A stretch of 62,818 nucleotides of DNA from an uncultured Veillonellaceae bacterium (lineage in GTDB: Bacteria > Bacillota > Negativicutes > Selenomonadales > Selenomonadaceae): NCBI GenBank assembly GCA_902801565.1, contig CADCIX010000016.1, forward strand, positions 1 to 62,818, written 5' to 3'. Position numbers and translations under genes: made by a program. Shown here piece by piece: positions 40,438-51,900 of this stretch. The notes under the pieces were generated by a model. It made no database searches. It saw only the letters and a program-made list of their open reading frames with translations, and had not been told where the DNA came from. Each line of letters opens with the position of its first letter. The stretch's first letter is position 1.

Positions 40438-41814
40438 ATGAACGCAGAAAACCAAACGAGGAACAGAAAAAACATAAAAGCAGGTTTTTTCATCTCCCTT
40501 GCTGTCATAGCCGTCCTTGCGTTTATTGGTGCTTTGAAAACCAATGACTACAACAGCATCCGGCATCACGATATCATTCCGGGAGCAGAGCTTTTTGCGC
40601 CATCCGAGGGGAAGCCAAAAAGAGCGGTCTCTATCATTGGCACGCCCCGGACCAATACCTGGACCAAGGTTTTCGACCTCTACAATGAGGGGCTGACCGA
40701 GCATGACTTCCAGGCATATATCTATGATTTCGCCGTGACAAACAACACCAGCGATGATGTGGCAGACTTTACCTACACACTGTCTTTCGACCGGGATGTC
40801 TTTCTGGCCTCTGCATGGAATGGGGCCGTCGAGGTGCACCAGAATATTGCCGGGGAGGAAGTCGTCGCCCTCATCCCTGACCTGCGAGAATTCGTGCCAG
40901 GTGACTATGAGCTGAGGACGATCACGATTGACGGGGAACCTTTCATTCACATGCGTGCCGGGGATTCGGTGATATACATTCCAAACCGCAGCAAGAATGC
41001 CATAGAAGTTCCCATCAAGCCATCTGAGGGGACGACGTCGGGTATTATCTTGTATGTGAGAATCGGGGAGACGCTGGAAGGCGCTTCCATGGATTTTGCC
41101 TATACCTTTCACCGGGGGCTGCTGAATGAGCCGTTGTTCCTGTTTGCATTGGGCGGTCTGGCAATATGGCTGATTGCGCTGCTGAACTATGCCGTTACCT
41201 CGGCACATATCAGGAAATATCAGGAACGCCATGAGCAGGACAACAAGATCATCAGGGAGTCCATCGAAACCTTCATTGGCTTCATCGATGCGAAGGATCC
41301 CTATACCAACGGGCATTCTCTCAGGGTGGCACAATACACCAGGATGATTGCCACTGAGCTGGGCTATAAAGGGGAAGAGCTTGACCGCATCTATTACGTC
41401 GCGCTCCTGCATGACTGCGGGAAAATCGGCGTTCCGGACCATATCCTTGGCAAGCCGGGGCGCCTCACCAACGAGGAATTCAGTGTCATGAAATCCCATA
41501 CCTCCTGCGGCGGCGATGTGCTGGGCAATTTCAAGAGCCTGGAGAATGCCGGCGAGGGCGCCCTTTACCATCATGAACGCTATGATGGCAAAGGCTATCC
41601 CAAAGGACTGGCCGGTCAGGAGATCCCGCTCATCGCCCGGATCATCTGTGTTGCAGATGCTTTTGATGCCATGAACACGGATCGGGTGTATCGCAAGAAA
41701 CTCACCAAGGAACGCATCATCAGTGAGCTTCAGGAGAATGCGGGAAGCCAGTTCGACCCGGAGATTGCGGACATCATGCTGCGCCTGTTGGGCAGGGGAA
41801 AAATTGAGATGTAA
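40438..41814 (+). CDS. Membrane HD-GYP phosphodiesterase with external sensor
   Basis: A 458-residue protein: N-terminal helix at about 13-33, an external domain of ~195 residues, a second helix at about 231-253, then a cytoplasmic HD-GYP domain with HSLRVAQYTRMIA (near 291), LLHDCGKIGVP (near 324) and HHERYDGKGYPKGL (near 377). Expected to degrade c-di-GMP in response to an external signal. I do not recognise the external domain. It ends 4 bases from the convergent recombinase gene, with no terminator between them. Confidence 0.88.
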   Translation: MNAENQTRNRKNIKAGFFISLAVIAVLAFIGALKTNDYNSIRHHDIIPGAELFAPSEGKPKRAVSIIGTPRTNTWTKVFDLYNEGLTEHDFQAYIYDFAVTNNTSDDVADFTYTLSFDRDVFLASAWNGAVEVHQNIAGEEVVALIPDLREFVPGDYELRTITIDGEPFIHMRAGDSVIYIPNRSKNAIEVPIKPSEGTTSGIILYVRIGETLEGASMDFAYTFHRGLLNEPLFLFALGGLAIWLIALLNYAVTSAHIRKYQERHEQDNKIIRESIETFIGFIDAKDPYTNGHSLRVAQYTRMIATELGYKGEELDRIYYVALLHDCGKIGVPDHILGKPGRLTNEEFSVMKSHTSCGGDVLGNFKSLENAGEGALYHHERYDGKGYPKGLAGQEIPLIARIICVADAFDAMNTDRVYRKKLTKERIISELQENAGSQFDPEIADIMLRLLGRGKIEM

Positions 41815-41818
41815 AGAC

Positions 41819-42799
41819 TTATTTCCGGTACATGCGGGCGAGGGCATTGTCCTTGAAGATGTTCCCCTGCTCGATGTAGCGGTGCACCATCTTCTCTGAT
41901 TTGTGACGGGTCTGGCGCATGATGGTCAGGGCATCCACGTCGTGCTGGGCGGCGCTGGTGGCGAAGCCGCGGCGCAGGCTGTGGCCTGCGAAGCTGTTCT
42001 CGTCAAGCCCTGCCATGCGCACGTACTTCTTGACGATCAGGGCGACGGCCTTGTCGGAGAGCTGATCCTCCCGAAGCTCCTTGTTGCGCTTGAAGCCGCG
42101 GAAGAGCGGTCCGTGCTGTATCTGGGCCGTGAGGATCCATTGCTCCACAGCCCTGACGGCGCAGATTTCCTCCTTCGGGGCATAGGGAATGGCGATGGTG
42201 GCGCCGTGCCCGAGCTGATCCCCCTTGGCATGGGGGATGAAGACGGTCATTCCCTCCGGGGAGAAGGTGAGCTCGTCCATCTGGATGCGCACCAGTTCCG
42301 AGCGGCGGAAGGCCCCGGCGAAGCCAAGCAGGATGAGTGCCCTGTCCCGCAGGGAAACGATGTCATCGCCGAAGCAGTCCGAGAGAAGATACAGGGTCTC
42401 CATGAGAATGGGCGCCTTCCCGTGCTGGAAGGTGCCCTTTTCGCGCCGGATGGCGGACATGGCGGTCCGCACGATGCCCTCCTTGGCAGGGTTGTTCCTG
42501 CCAAAGCCCGCGGCGATATGGTTTTCCGATATGGCGGTGATGCGGCGGGAGACGGTATTGGCTTTGGCATCGTCGGCCAAGTCGCTGATGTAGTTCACGA
42601 TGGTTTCGGGCGTTGTTGGAAGGAAGGGCTCCCCATGGAAGCTGCACCAATCCACGAAATCCCTCCAGTCGCTGCCGTATGCCTTGATGGTATTGTCGGC
42701 CTTGGCCTTCCCCATGCGGCGCTTCGCCTTGGCGGAGAGGCGGCTGTTTGCCTCAATGTCCCTTTGGTTCCCCAGCAGGAAACTATCCTTTGGGTTCAT
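41819..42799 (-). CDS. Tyrosine recombinase / site-specific integrase
   Basis: A 326-residue recombinase. The N-terminal SAM-like core-binding domain (KADNTIKAYGSDWRDFVDWC) is followed by the catalytic domain with Arg in AFRRSE (R165), Lys 192, H273-x-x-R276 in GHSLRRGFA, His 299 in TRHKS and nucleophile Tyr 308 in VHRYIEQ; all catalytic residues are present. It resembles the recombinases of plasmids and integrative elements more than XerC/D. It stands alone: no excisionase, phage or conjugation genes are near. tRNA-Lys is 246 bases away. It has its own promoter with an inverted repeat at the expected transcription start. Confidence 0.9.
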   Translation of the reverse strand: MNPKDSFLLGNQRDIEANSRLSAKAKRRMGKAKADNTIKAYGSDWRDFVDWCSFHGEPFLPTTPETIVNYISDLADDAKANTVSRRITAISENHIAAGFGRNNPAKEGIVRTAMSAIRREKGTFQHGKAPILMETLYLLSDCFGDDIVSLRDRALILLGFAGAFRRSELVRIQMDELTFSPEGMTVFIPHAKGDQLGHGATIAIPYAPKEEICAVRAVEQWILTAQIQHGPLFRGFKRNKELREDQLSDKAVALIVKKYVRMAGLDENSFAGHSLRRGFATSAAQHDVDALTIMRQTRHKSEKMVHRYIEQGNIFKDNALARMYRK

Positions 42800-42826
42800 T
42801 TGTTCAGCTTCTTTCCAATAAGAAAT

Positions 42827-42864
42827 ATACTCGTAGGCCGGAAGAATTTCTTGCCCACGAGTAT
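42827..42864. promoter_or_regulatory. Inverted repeat at the recombinase promoter (operator or core site)
   Basis: ATACTCGTAGGC (42827-42838) and GCCCACGAGTAT (42853-42864) are 12-base arms with one mismatch, around a 14-base spacer that itself contains AAGAATTTCTT. The right arm overlaps the expected transcription start of the recombinase gene. Fits an autoregulatory operator or a recombinase binding/crossover site. Confidence 0.6.
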
Positions 42865-42893
42865 AGTATAGGGTAAAATCTTCTCTTCAGCAA
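42865..42893 (-). promoter_or_regulatory. Promoter of the recombinase gene
   Basis: On the - strand TTGCTG (42888-42893), 17-base spacer, TATACT (42865-42870), 65 bases before the ATG. Confidence 0.55.
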
Positions 42894-42980
42894 GGTTCGA
42901 AAAAGGAAGATGTGCTGCAAATCAAAGGAACTGCAGCAAAGTGTTCTTTCCTAAGGAGACGAAAAATCCAAAAAAATTCC

Positions 42981-43009
42981 TTGACATAGCCAAAACTTGG
43001 ACTTATAAT
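42981..43009 (+). promoter_or_regulatory. Promoter of tRNA-Lys
   Basis: Consensus TTGACA (42981-42986), 17-base spacer, consensus TATAAT (43004-43009), 35 bases before the tRNA. Confidence 0.85.
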
Positions 43010-43044
43010 ATATTTGTTGTTGCGGCAACGAAAGGAATAAGAAT

Positions 43045-43120
<76 letters not shown>

Positions 43121-43128
43121 GAGAAAAG

Positions 43129-43162
43129 CCAAGGCTTCCGGAGGATTTCTGGAAGCCTTTTA
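43129..43162 (+). terminator. Terminator after tRNA-Lys
   Basis: AAGGCTTCC...GGAAGCCTTTT, a 9-bp perfect stem with a T run, directly after the tRNA and ending where repeat copy 3 begins. Confidence 0.85.
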
Positions 43163-43257
43163 CTATGAAAAATTAGTGAATCAAGCCCGCAAGGGCGCAG
43201 ATGAACTTAGTTTTCGTGTAAGGACGTAGTGCGAAACACCGTTTCGCACGGAGTTTG
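43163..43257 (+). repeat. 95-nt structured leader repeat, copy 3 (before cobS)
   Basis: More diverged than copies 1 and 2 in its first half, but GTGCGAAA-CACCG-TTTCGCAC and the end GAGTTTG are kept. The first hairpin is GCCC-GCAA-GGGC, with the loop one base longer and the stem unchanged, as expected for a conserved RNA structure. The cobS start is 33 bases further on. Confidence 0.88.
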
Positions 43258-43289
43258 TTTCGTGAGGGTTTTCGGGGGGAGGCATTTCC

Positions 43290-44063
43290 TTGCGTTCTTT
43301 TTTGATCGGCTTGCAGTTCCTGACACGCATCTCCATCGTCCGGCAGGAGAACTGGACAGAGGAGGATTTCGGGAAAAGCGTGCGCTGGTTTCCGCTGATA
43401 GGGGCTGTGCTTGGGCTCTGCTACGGGGCGGCGGCTGCGGTGATGTTCCTGCTTTTGCCGACCTTCGGCATAGAGCTTCCGGTGCATGTCTCAACGGCAC
43501 TGCTCCTGCTTTTGACCATCCTGCTCACGGGAGGGCTCTTCTGCGACGGCTTCATGGATTCCATGGACGGCATCTTCTCCGGTCGCTCCAAGGAGCGCAT
43601 GCTGGAAATCATGAAGGATAGCCGCATCGGCGCAAACGGCGTCATGTCCTTTACTGGGCTCATGCTTATGGAATGGGCGGTTCTTCTGGACATGGGGAAG
43701 GAGCTTCTTCCCATGGCGCTTTTTGTGATGCCCATCATCTCCCGCCTCATGGTGGTCATGGCCATCACCTGCTTTCCCTACGCCAGGCCCCAGGGGATGG
43801 GGAGGGCCTTTGCCGCATATGCGGGGAAGGGCTCCCTTGCCTTTGCCACGATCTGTACACTGATTCTCGTCCTGCCCTGGGGGAAGGAGGCGGCAGCGGC
43901 ACTTCTGGCGGGAGGGGTGTTTGCCCTGTGCTTCAACCGCTATGCCACGCGCATCCTGGGGGGCGTGACGGGAGACACTTACGGGGCCGTCGCGACACTT
44001 ACGGAGCTCGTTGTATTGCTGACGGTGCTCATCATGGAGAAGATCCCGTGGCCAATGGTATAA
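43290..44063 (+). CDS. cobS: Adenosylcobinamide-GDP ribazoletransferase (cobalamin synthase)
   Basis: A 257-residue polytopic membrane enzyme that joins adenosylcobinamide-GDP and alpha-ribazole in the last steps of B12 assembly. Family features: FLIGLQFLTRI at the start, FPLIGAVLGL, DGFMDSMDGIFSG and RIGANGVMSF. It begins at a TTG behind GGGGGGAGG. The other nucleotide-loop genes (cobU, cobC, cobT) are not in the window. It is preceded by repeat copy 3. Confidence 0.93.
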   Translation: MRSFLIGLQFLTRISIVRQENWTEEDFGKSVRWFPLIGAVLGLCYGAAAAVMFLLLPTFGIELPVHVSTALLLLLTILLTGGLFCDGFMDSMDGIFSGRSKERMLEIMKDSRIGANGVMSFTGLMLMEWAVLLDMGKELLPMALFVMPIISRLMVVMAITCFPYARPQGMGRAFAAYAGKGSLAFATICTLILVLPWGKEAAAALLAGGVFALCFNRYATRILGGVTGDTYGAVATLTELVVLLTVLIMEKIPWPMV

Positions 44064-44085
44064 TAAGAAGAAGGGGATGATAAAC

Positions 44086-45084
44086 GTGATTCGAAAGAAG
44101 ATCTGCGTGATTGCCACAGGCGGAACCATAGCCTCTGTCCGAGGGACCAACGGCCTTCGCCCTGGGCTTGCGGGGGAAGATCTGCTCAGGCTCACCCCGG
44201 GGATTGCGGCCCTTGCCGATGTGGACTGCGTCGAGCTCATGGCACTGGACTCCTCCAATCTCCTGCCGGAGCATTGGCAGAGGATGGCGGAGGCCGTGGC
44301 AGAAAGGCGCGGGAGCTATGACGGATTCGTCATCACCCATGGGACGGATACCATGGCCTATTCCGCAGGGGCCCTTTATCTCATGCTGGAGAATATCGAC
44401 TGCCCCGTGGTGTTCACGGGAGCCCAGCTTCCCATTGAGGCAGAGGGGACGGATGCGGTACAGAATGTGCTGGCAGCCTTTCATGGGGTCCTTTCGGAAA
44501 GGCCCGGCGTCTATCTTGCCTTTGCGGGAAATCTTCACATGGCAGGTGTTGTGCGGAAGATGTATTCCCAGCAGTTTACAGGCTTTGGCAGCGTGGAACG
44601 TCCTGTGGCGGCTGTCTTCAAGGGAGGACATTACGAGTGGCAATGGCAGGTGCCCGAACCACAGTGGGACTTCTGCCTGCACAAGGAGATGGATGACCGC
44701 ATTGGGGTGCTGAAGCTGGTGCCGGGGACGGACCCAAGTTTGCTGAAGCTCATGGTGGATGCGGGTTATCATGCCATCATCATCGAGGGGTATGGCGCCG
44801 GCGGCGTGCCGAACCATGCATCTCCCAAGGATTTTCTTCCGGCCCTTTCCTATGCGTCAGAAAAGGATGTCCGCATCGTCTGTACGACCCAGTGCGTTTA
44901 CGATGGCGCCCATCTCGATACTTATGAGACGGGAATCCTGGCGATGCAGGAGGGTGCCCTGTCGGGAGGACGGCTGCATCTGGAACTCCTGGTTCCCGCG
45001 GTCATGCTTGCCCTGGGAAGAAGCAGGGAACGGTCTGCGGTGGAAGCATATCTCAAGAAGGTGGAGCAGGATATATTTCGGTAG
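44086..45084 (+). CDS. ansA: L-asparaginase (type I-like)
   Basis: A 332-residue enzyme that hydrolyses asparagine to aspartate and ammonia. KKICVIATGGTIAS carries the first catalytic Thr and THGTDTMAYSAGALY the second Thr-Asp pair. No signal peptide, so it is cytoplasmic. I choose the GTG at 44086, 9 bases after AAGGGG, over the ATG at 44077, which abuts the ribosome site; the alternative adds three residues. Confidence 0.9.
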   Translation: MIRKKICVIATGGTIASVRGTNGLRPGLAGEDLLRLTPGIAALADVDCVELMALDSSNLLPEHWQRMAEAVAERRGSYDGFVITHGTDTMAYSAGALYLMLENIDCPVVFTGAQLPIEAEGTDAVQNVLAAFHGVLSERPGVYLAFAGNLHMAGVVRKMYSQQFTGFGSVERPVAAVFKGGHYEWQWQVPEPQWDFCLHKEMDDRIGVLKLVPGTDPSLLKLMVDAGYHAIIIEGYGAGGVPNHASPKDFLPALSYASEKDVRIVCTTQCVYDGAHLDTYETGILAMQEGALSGGRLHLELLVPAVMLALGRSRERSAVEAYLKKVEQDIFR

Positions 45085-45099
45085 AAGGATTGATTTGAT

Positions 45100-45762
45100 A
45101 TGAAGTACAAGGCTGCAATCTTTGATTTGGACGGGACTCTTGTGGATTCCCTGGAGGACTTGGCGGACAGTGCCAATGCTATGCTTGCATCCTATGGCTT
45201 TCCCCGGCACGGTTTGGAGGAATATCGCTATTTTGTCGGGAACGGCGCCCGCAAATTGATGGAGCGGTGTCTGCCGAAGGAAAAGGCAGGGGAGGCCGCC
45301 TTTGTGGATGAGACGTTGGAAGCCTATAACCGCTGCTATGAGGAGCGGATGCTCGGCAAGACAAGGCCCTATGACGGCATCCTTCCCATGTTGGAGGCAT
45401 TGCAGGAAAGAAATATCCCTTTGGCTATTTGCACGAACAAGCAACAATTTGCCGCAGATGCCATTGCGGAAAAGATGTTTCCTGCAGGGATGTTCCGGGA
45501 GGTTATGGGCGACCGGAAGGGAATGCCCCGAAAACCGGACCCGGCAAAGGTGCTTCGGATTGCGGGAAATTTTGGTGTGCAGCCGGAGGAAGTCGCTTAT
45601 CTGGGGGATACCTCCGTTGACATGGAAACCGCACGGAACGCGGGATTCCTTCCCGTGGGCGTGACCTGGGGATTCCGCCTGAGGGAGGAATTGGTGGAGA
45701 GCGGCGCAAAGATTTTGCTGGACCATCCCATGGAGCTTCTGGAGAAGGTCGCATTCATCTGA
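45100..45762 (+). CDS. gph: HAD-family phosphoglycolate phosphatase
   Basis: A 220-residue HAD hydrolase: nucleophile motif FDLDGTLVDSLEDL, motif II in ICTNKQ, motif III/IV RKPDPAKVL and YLGDTSVDMETA. The cap domain type fits phosphoglycolate phosphatase, which clears 2-phosphoglycolate from DNA repair, but the substrate of such enzymes is hard to tell from sequence. Starts 16 bases after the asparaginase gene and ends 18 before rlmD. Confidence 0.85.
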   Translation: MKYKAAIFDLDGTLVDSLEDLADSANAMLASYGFPRHGLEEYRYFVGNGARKLMERCLPKEKAGEAAFVDETLEAYNRCYEERMLGKTRPYDGILPMLEALQERNIPLAICTNKQQFAADAIAEKMFPAGMFREVMGDRKGMPRKPDPAKVLRIAGNFGVQPEEVAYLGDTSVDMETARNAGFLPVGVTWGFRLREELVESGAKILLDHPMELLEKVAFI

Positions 45763-45779
45763 GAATCTTGGAGGGCTTT

Positions 45780-47150
45780 ATGAAACAGAAAATTCCCGTG
45801 AGCAAAGGGATGACATATGAAATAGAAATCAATTCACTGGGAAGCAATGGGGAGGGCGTGGGACGTTATGAAGGGTTTACGGTCTTCGTTCCCGGTGCCC
45901 TGCCTGGGGAGAAGGCAGTGGTTCTCATCGAGGAAGCGAAGAAGACCTACGCCAAGGGGCGCATCAAGGAGCTTCTGCGGGAGAGCAAGGACCGTGTTTC
46001 TCCCATCTGCAAGATCTACGGACGCTGCGGCGGTTGCCAGTTGCAGCATCTGGATTACATGGCCCAGCTCAGGGCGAAGCGGCAGCAGGTCATCGATGCA
46101 ATGACCCGCATCGGCAAGCAGCCGGATCTGTTTGTGGAGCCGGTCATTGGCGCCTCATCCCCCTGGAATTACCGGAACAAGATGCAGTTCCCTGTCGGGC
46201 GCAGGAAGGGGAATGTGGTAATCGGCTGTTTTGCCCAGGGAAGCCATGAGATCATCGACACCACGGACTGCCATATCCAAAGGGAGGGCAATAACGAGGT
46301 GGTCAACGCCGTGCGGGAAATCGTTGGGAAGCTCAATATTCCCGTCTACAATGAGGACAGGCACAGCGGTGTCCTGCGCCATGTGGTGGGGCGTGTGGGA
46401 AAGAATGGGGAAATCATGGTGGTCCTCGTCACTGCCACGAAACAGCTGCCCAGAGAAAAGGAATTCATCAAGCTGCTTCGGGCGAAGCTGCCAAAGGCTG
46501 TGAGCATCCATCAGAACATCCAGACCTACCGCAACAATGTCATCATGGGCAGGGATACAAGGCTGCTCTGGGGCAAGCCGACGATCCTCGACGGCATTGG
46601 CCGTCTTATCTTCCAGATCTCTCCGCGCTCTTTCTTTCAGGTCAACACAAGCCAGGCGGAAGTCCTCTACGGCAAGGCTCTGGAATATGCGGACCTGACC
46701 GGCGGCGAGGTCGTCATCGATGCGTACTGTGGCACGGGAACCATCACCCTGTTCCTGGCGCAGAAGGCGCAGAAGGTCTATGGCATTGAGATCGTGAAGC
46801 CTGCCATTCTCGATGCGCAAAAGAATGCCCGGGACAACAATGTCCGAAATGCGGAGTTCATCGTGGGCGATGCCACACAGGTCATGCCGAGGCTCTACCG
46901 GCAGGGGATAAGGCCCGATGTGGTGGTGGTCGATCCTCCCAGGGCAGGCTGCACGTCGGCCGTTTTGGAGACTTTTGCCGCCATGGAGCCCCAGAGAATC
47001 GTCTATGTGTCCTGCAATCCAGCGAGTCTTGCAAGGGACATTGCGATCCTTGGTGAGCTGGGCTATCAGGCCGTCAAGGTACAGCCTGTGGATATGTTTC
47101 CGAATACCAGCTCCGTGGAGGTTTGCGCGAAGCTTGTCAGAAAGGAATAG
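45780..47150 (+). CDS. rlmD: 23S rRNA (uracil-5-)-methyltransferase, RlmD family
   Basis: A 456-residue RNA methyltransferase. TRAM domain at about 1-65; Fe-S cluster ligands C77, C83 and C86 in CKIYGRCGGCQ and a fourth Cys in TTDCHIQ; SAM motif DAYCGTGTITLFLA; catalytic Cys in YVSCNPASLARD. It makes 5-methyluridine in 23S rRNA (U1939 or U747 type; the target cannot be fixed from sequence). The ATG at 45780 follows GGAGGG. No clear terminator follows it. Confidence 0.93.
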   Translation: MKQKIPVSKGMTYEIEINSLGSNGEGVGRYEGFTVFVPGALPGEKAVVLIEEAKKTYAKGRIKELLRESKDRVSPICKIYGRCGGCQLQHLDYMAQLRAKRQQVIDAMTRIGKQPDLFVEPVIGASSPWNYRNKMQFPVGRRKGNVVIGCFAQGSHEIIDTTDCHIQREGNNEVVNAVREIVGKLNIPVYNEDRHSGVLRHVVGRVGKNGEIMVVLVTATKQLPREKEFIKLLRAKLPKAVSIHQNIQTYRNNVIMGRDTRLLWGKPTILDGIGRLIFQISPRSFFQVNTSQAEVLYGKALEYADLTGGEVVIDAYCGTGTITLFLAQKAQKVYGIEIVKPAILDAQKNARDNNVRNAEFIVGDATQVMPRLYRQGIRPDVVVVDPPRAGCTSAVLETFAAMEPQRIVYVSCNPASLARDIAILGELGYQAVKVQPVDMFPNTSSVEVCAKLVRKE

Positions 47151-47216
47151 GTGCAGGAAGTTTCATAGAAACATGGTATGCAAAAATTGTATACATAATT
47201 CAATTGCTATCTTTCC

Positions 47217-47246
47217 TTGTGCTACAGGAACATATTGTAGTATAAT
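47217..47246 (+). promoter_or_regulatory. Promoter of gdhA
   Basis: TTGTGC (47217-47222), 18-base spacer, TATAAT (47241-47246), with a ~115-base leader before the start codon. I see no known riboswitch in that leader. Confidence 0.55.
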
Positions 47247-47349
47247 AACATAGTCTTTTGAAGATAAATTATATTAATAAATTTTCTGACAGAGGACGGA
47301 TGTATGTGTGGGGAAATCATGAAAGATGGTTTCCAAATCTGACAGGTAA

Positions 47350-48711
<1,362 letters not shown>

Positions 48712-48761
48712 TTATTGTGGCGCTACATCGTCAAAATAGATAAGAAAACAGGTAAAGACAA

Positions 48762-48803
48762 GGGGTTCCAGAGGCTGTTTGCTCTGCGAACCCCTGCTTT
48801 TTG
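48762..48803 (+). terminator. Terminator after gdhA
   Basis: GGGGTTCCAGAG...CTCTGCGAACCCC: two stacked stems (GGGGTTC/GAACCCC and CAGAG/CTCTG) followed by TGCTTTTTG. Confidence 0.85.
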
Positions 48804-48814
48804 CAACAAATACC

Positions 48815-48843
48815 TTGCAAGGATATGGCACTTGCGTTAAAAT
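48815..48843 (+). promoter_or_regulatory. Promoter of the activase gene
   Basis: TTGCAA (48815-48820), 17-base spacer, TAAAAT (48838-48843), 73 bases before the start codon. The leader also contains the small palindrome GAGTC-TGAAATG-GACTC. Confidence 0.6.
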
Positions 48844-48916
48844 ATGAAATGAGTCTGAAATGGACTCGTTCTTTTGTGTGCAATAAAGTTTTATCCTGAC
48901 ACTGGGTGGTGTGATA

Positions 48917-51900
48917 ATGGATTCTGTATTTAATGTAGGGATAGACATAGGCTCTACGACAATCAAGCTGGTCGTCATGGACAGGGCGCAGAAGATTGTC
49001 TACAAGAACTATGCGCGTCATTTCTCCGAAATCGGCAATGCCCTGCATGAAAATCTGACAGCACTGAAAAAAGTGGTGGGAGAGCATAGGTTTTCCTTTG
49101 CCCTTACCGGTTCTGCCGGCATGGGGATTGCTCAGCGCATCGGTCTGCCCTTTGTGCAGGAGGTGATTGCCTGTGCCTCGGCGGTGAAATCACTGATCCC
49201 GGATACCGATACCGTGGTGGAACTGGGCGGCGAGGATGCCAAGATCACTTATTTCGGCGATGCGCCGGAGCAACGCATGAATGGTGTCTGCGCAGGCGGC
49301 ACAGGCTCTTTCATCGACCATATGGCAGCGCTTCTCTCCACGGATGCGCCGGGGCTCAATGCACTGGCGGAAAAGGGGAAGCAGATCTATACCATCGCTT
49401 CCCGTTGCGGCGTCTTTGCGAAGACGGACATCCAGGCCCTTATGAATGATGGGGCGGAGAAGGCGGATATCGCATTGTCCATCTTTCAGGCAGTGGTGAA
49501 CCAGACCATCGGCAATCTTGCCCAGGGTCGCCCCATCAATGGACGTGTGGCATTCCTTGGAGGTCCTTTGCATTTCCTGCCGGAGCTCAGGAAACGCTTC
49601 ATTGAGACTTTGAAGCTGGATGACGAGCATGTGGTTAAGGTGCAGGACGGCAATTACTTCGTGGCAATGGGGGCTGCTCTCTCCGGAGAAACGGAGACCA
49701 TTGATGTTTCCGACCTGGAGCGAAGCATGGAAAAGACGAAGGAAGCGGCGGCAAGGGAAAGCCGTCAGGCGGATTTCGTTCTCTTTGAGGATGAGGAGGA
49801 TCTTGCACGCTTCCGTGAGCGCCATGGACGCGACAAGGTAAAGCGTGGAGATTTGGCATCCTATACAGGTCCTGTCCATGTGGGAATCGATGCCGGCTCT
49901 ACCACGACGAAAATCGTTGCCATCGGGCGGGATAAGGAGCTTCTCTATACTTCCTATGGCAGCAACCAGGGCTCTCCGCTGAAGACCGTTGTAGGGGAGA
50001 TGCGGGAGCTTTACAAGGCGATGCCTTCGACTGCCCATATTGCCGGAGTTATGACCACGGGTTACGGCGAGGCCATCGTGAAGGCTGCCATCCATGCGGA
50101 TGGCGGCGAGGTGGAGACCTTTGCCCATCTGCGGGCAGCGCAGGAGTTCTGCCCGGAGGTCACCTTTGTCATGGACATTGGCGGCCAGGATATGAAATGT
50201 TTCTTCGTCAAGGATGGCAGCATCGGGAATATTACCCTCAATGAGGCTTGTTCTGCGGGCTGCGGCTCTTTTATCGAGAATTTTGCCCAGGGACTTCATA
50301 TGACGGCAGGGGAGTTTGCCCAAAAGGCACTTTCCTCCAAGGCTCCTGTGGATCTCGGCACGCGCTGCACGGTGTTCATGAACTCGAAGGTTAAGCAGGC
50401 TCAGAAGGAAGGCGCCGAGGTGGGAGACATCTCCGCCGGGATTGCCCTTTCCGTAATCAAGAATGCCCTGTTCAAGGTTATGCAGCTCAAGGATGTATCG
50501 GAGCTTGGGGATCATATCGTCGTGCAGGGCGGCACTTTCTATAACGATGCTGTTCTGCGTTCCATGGAAAAACTTCTTGACAAGGAAGTCATCCGTCCAG
50601 ATATTGCGGGACTCATGGGAGCTTACGGAGCGGCAATACTGTCTCTGGAATCAGGCCAGGAAACGTCTTCCCTGCTTTCGGCGGAGGAGCTGGAGGATTT
50701 CCGGGTAGCTACGAGCTCCTATCGTTGCGGTGGCTGCGGCAACAAGTGTCTCATCACCATGCAGAAGTTTCCCGATGGAGGGAAGTATTTCACGGGGAAC
50801 CGCTGCGAGCGCGGTATCGGCGGGGAAAAGAAGGAAAACAAGGCGCCGAATATTTATCAATATAAATATGAGCGTGTTTTTGACTACTATCGTCCACTGG
50901 AGCATCCTTCCCGTGGCGTGATCGGCATTCCCCGCACCCTCAATATGTATGAGGATTATCCCTTCTGGTTCACCTTCTTTGCCTTTTTGGGGTATCAGGT
51001 GCGTCTTTCGGGAAAATCCACGGCGAAACTTTATTACAAGGGCATGGCAACTGTGCCCTCGGACTCTCTTTGCTATCCGGCGAAACTGGCCCATGGGCAC
51101 ATCATGGATCTTGTGGAACAGGGAATCATGAAAATTTTCTATCCCTGTGAACCTTATAATATGGCAGATGAGGAGCATCCTTCCGACAATCACTTCAACT
51201 GTCCCATTGTTGCATCCTATGCGGAAAATATCCGAAGCAACATGGATATATTGAAGGAAAGGGACATCCAGTTCCTGCAGCCCTTCCTGCCCATCAATGA
51301 CAAGAAGCGCATGACGGAACGGCTGGTGGAGGAGTTTGCCCCGGAAGGCTGTTCGAAGCAGGAAATCACTGAGGCAGTGGAAGCTGCTTACATCGAATTG
51401 GAACGTTACCGGCAGGATGTGCGGCAATATGGCGAAAAGATCCTGAAGCGCATGGAAGAGACCGGGGAGCAGGCGATCCTTCTCGTCGGGCGACCCTATC
51501 ATATCGATCCTGAAATCAACCATGGCATTCCGGAGATGATACAGTCCTATGGGCTTCCGATTCTCTCCGAGGATGCGGTCTATCATATGCCAGTAAAGGC
51601 ACATAAACTGAAGATCGTCAACCAGTGGAGCTATCATGCCCGCCTTTATCATGCGGCACAGTTTGCTGCAGAGCATCCGAATGTCACGCTCATACAGCTG
51701 AGTTCCTTCGGCTGTGGCCTGGATGCCCTGACCATGGGGCAGGTGAAGGAGATCATCGAGGCCCATGACGGCATCTATACCATGATCAAGCTGGACGAGG
51801 TATCGAATCTCGGCGCGGCACGCATCCGTCTGCGCTCTCTCATGGCGGCCTTGGCAAGACGCAAGGCTCTTCCCTACAAGGATGTGCCTGTCATTGAGCG

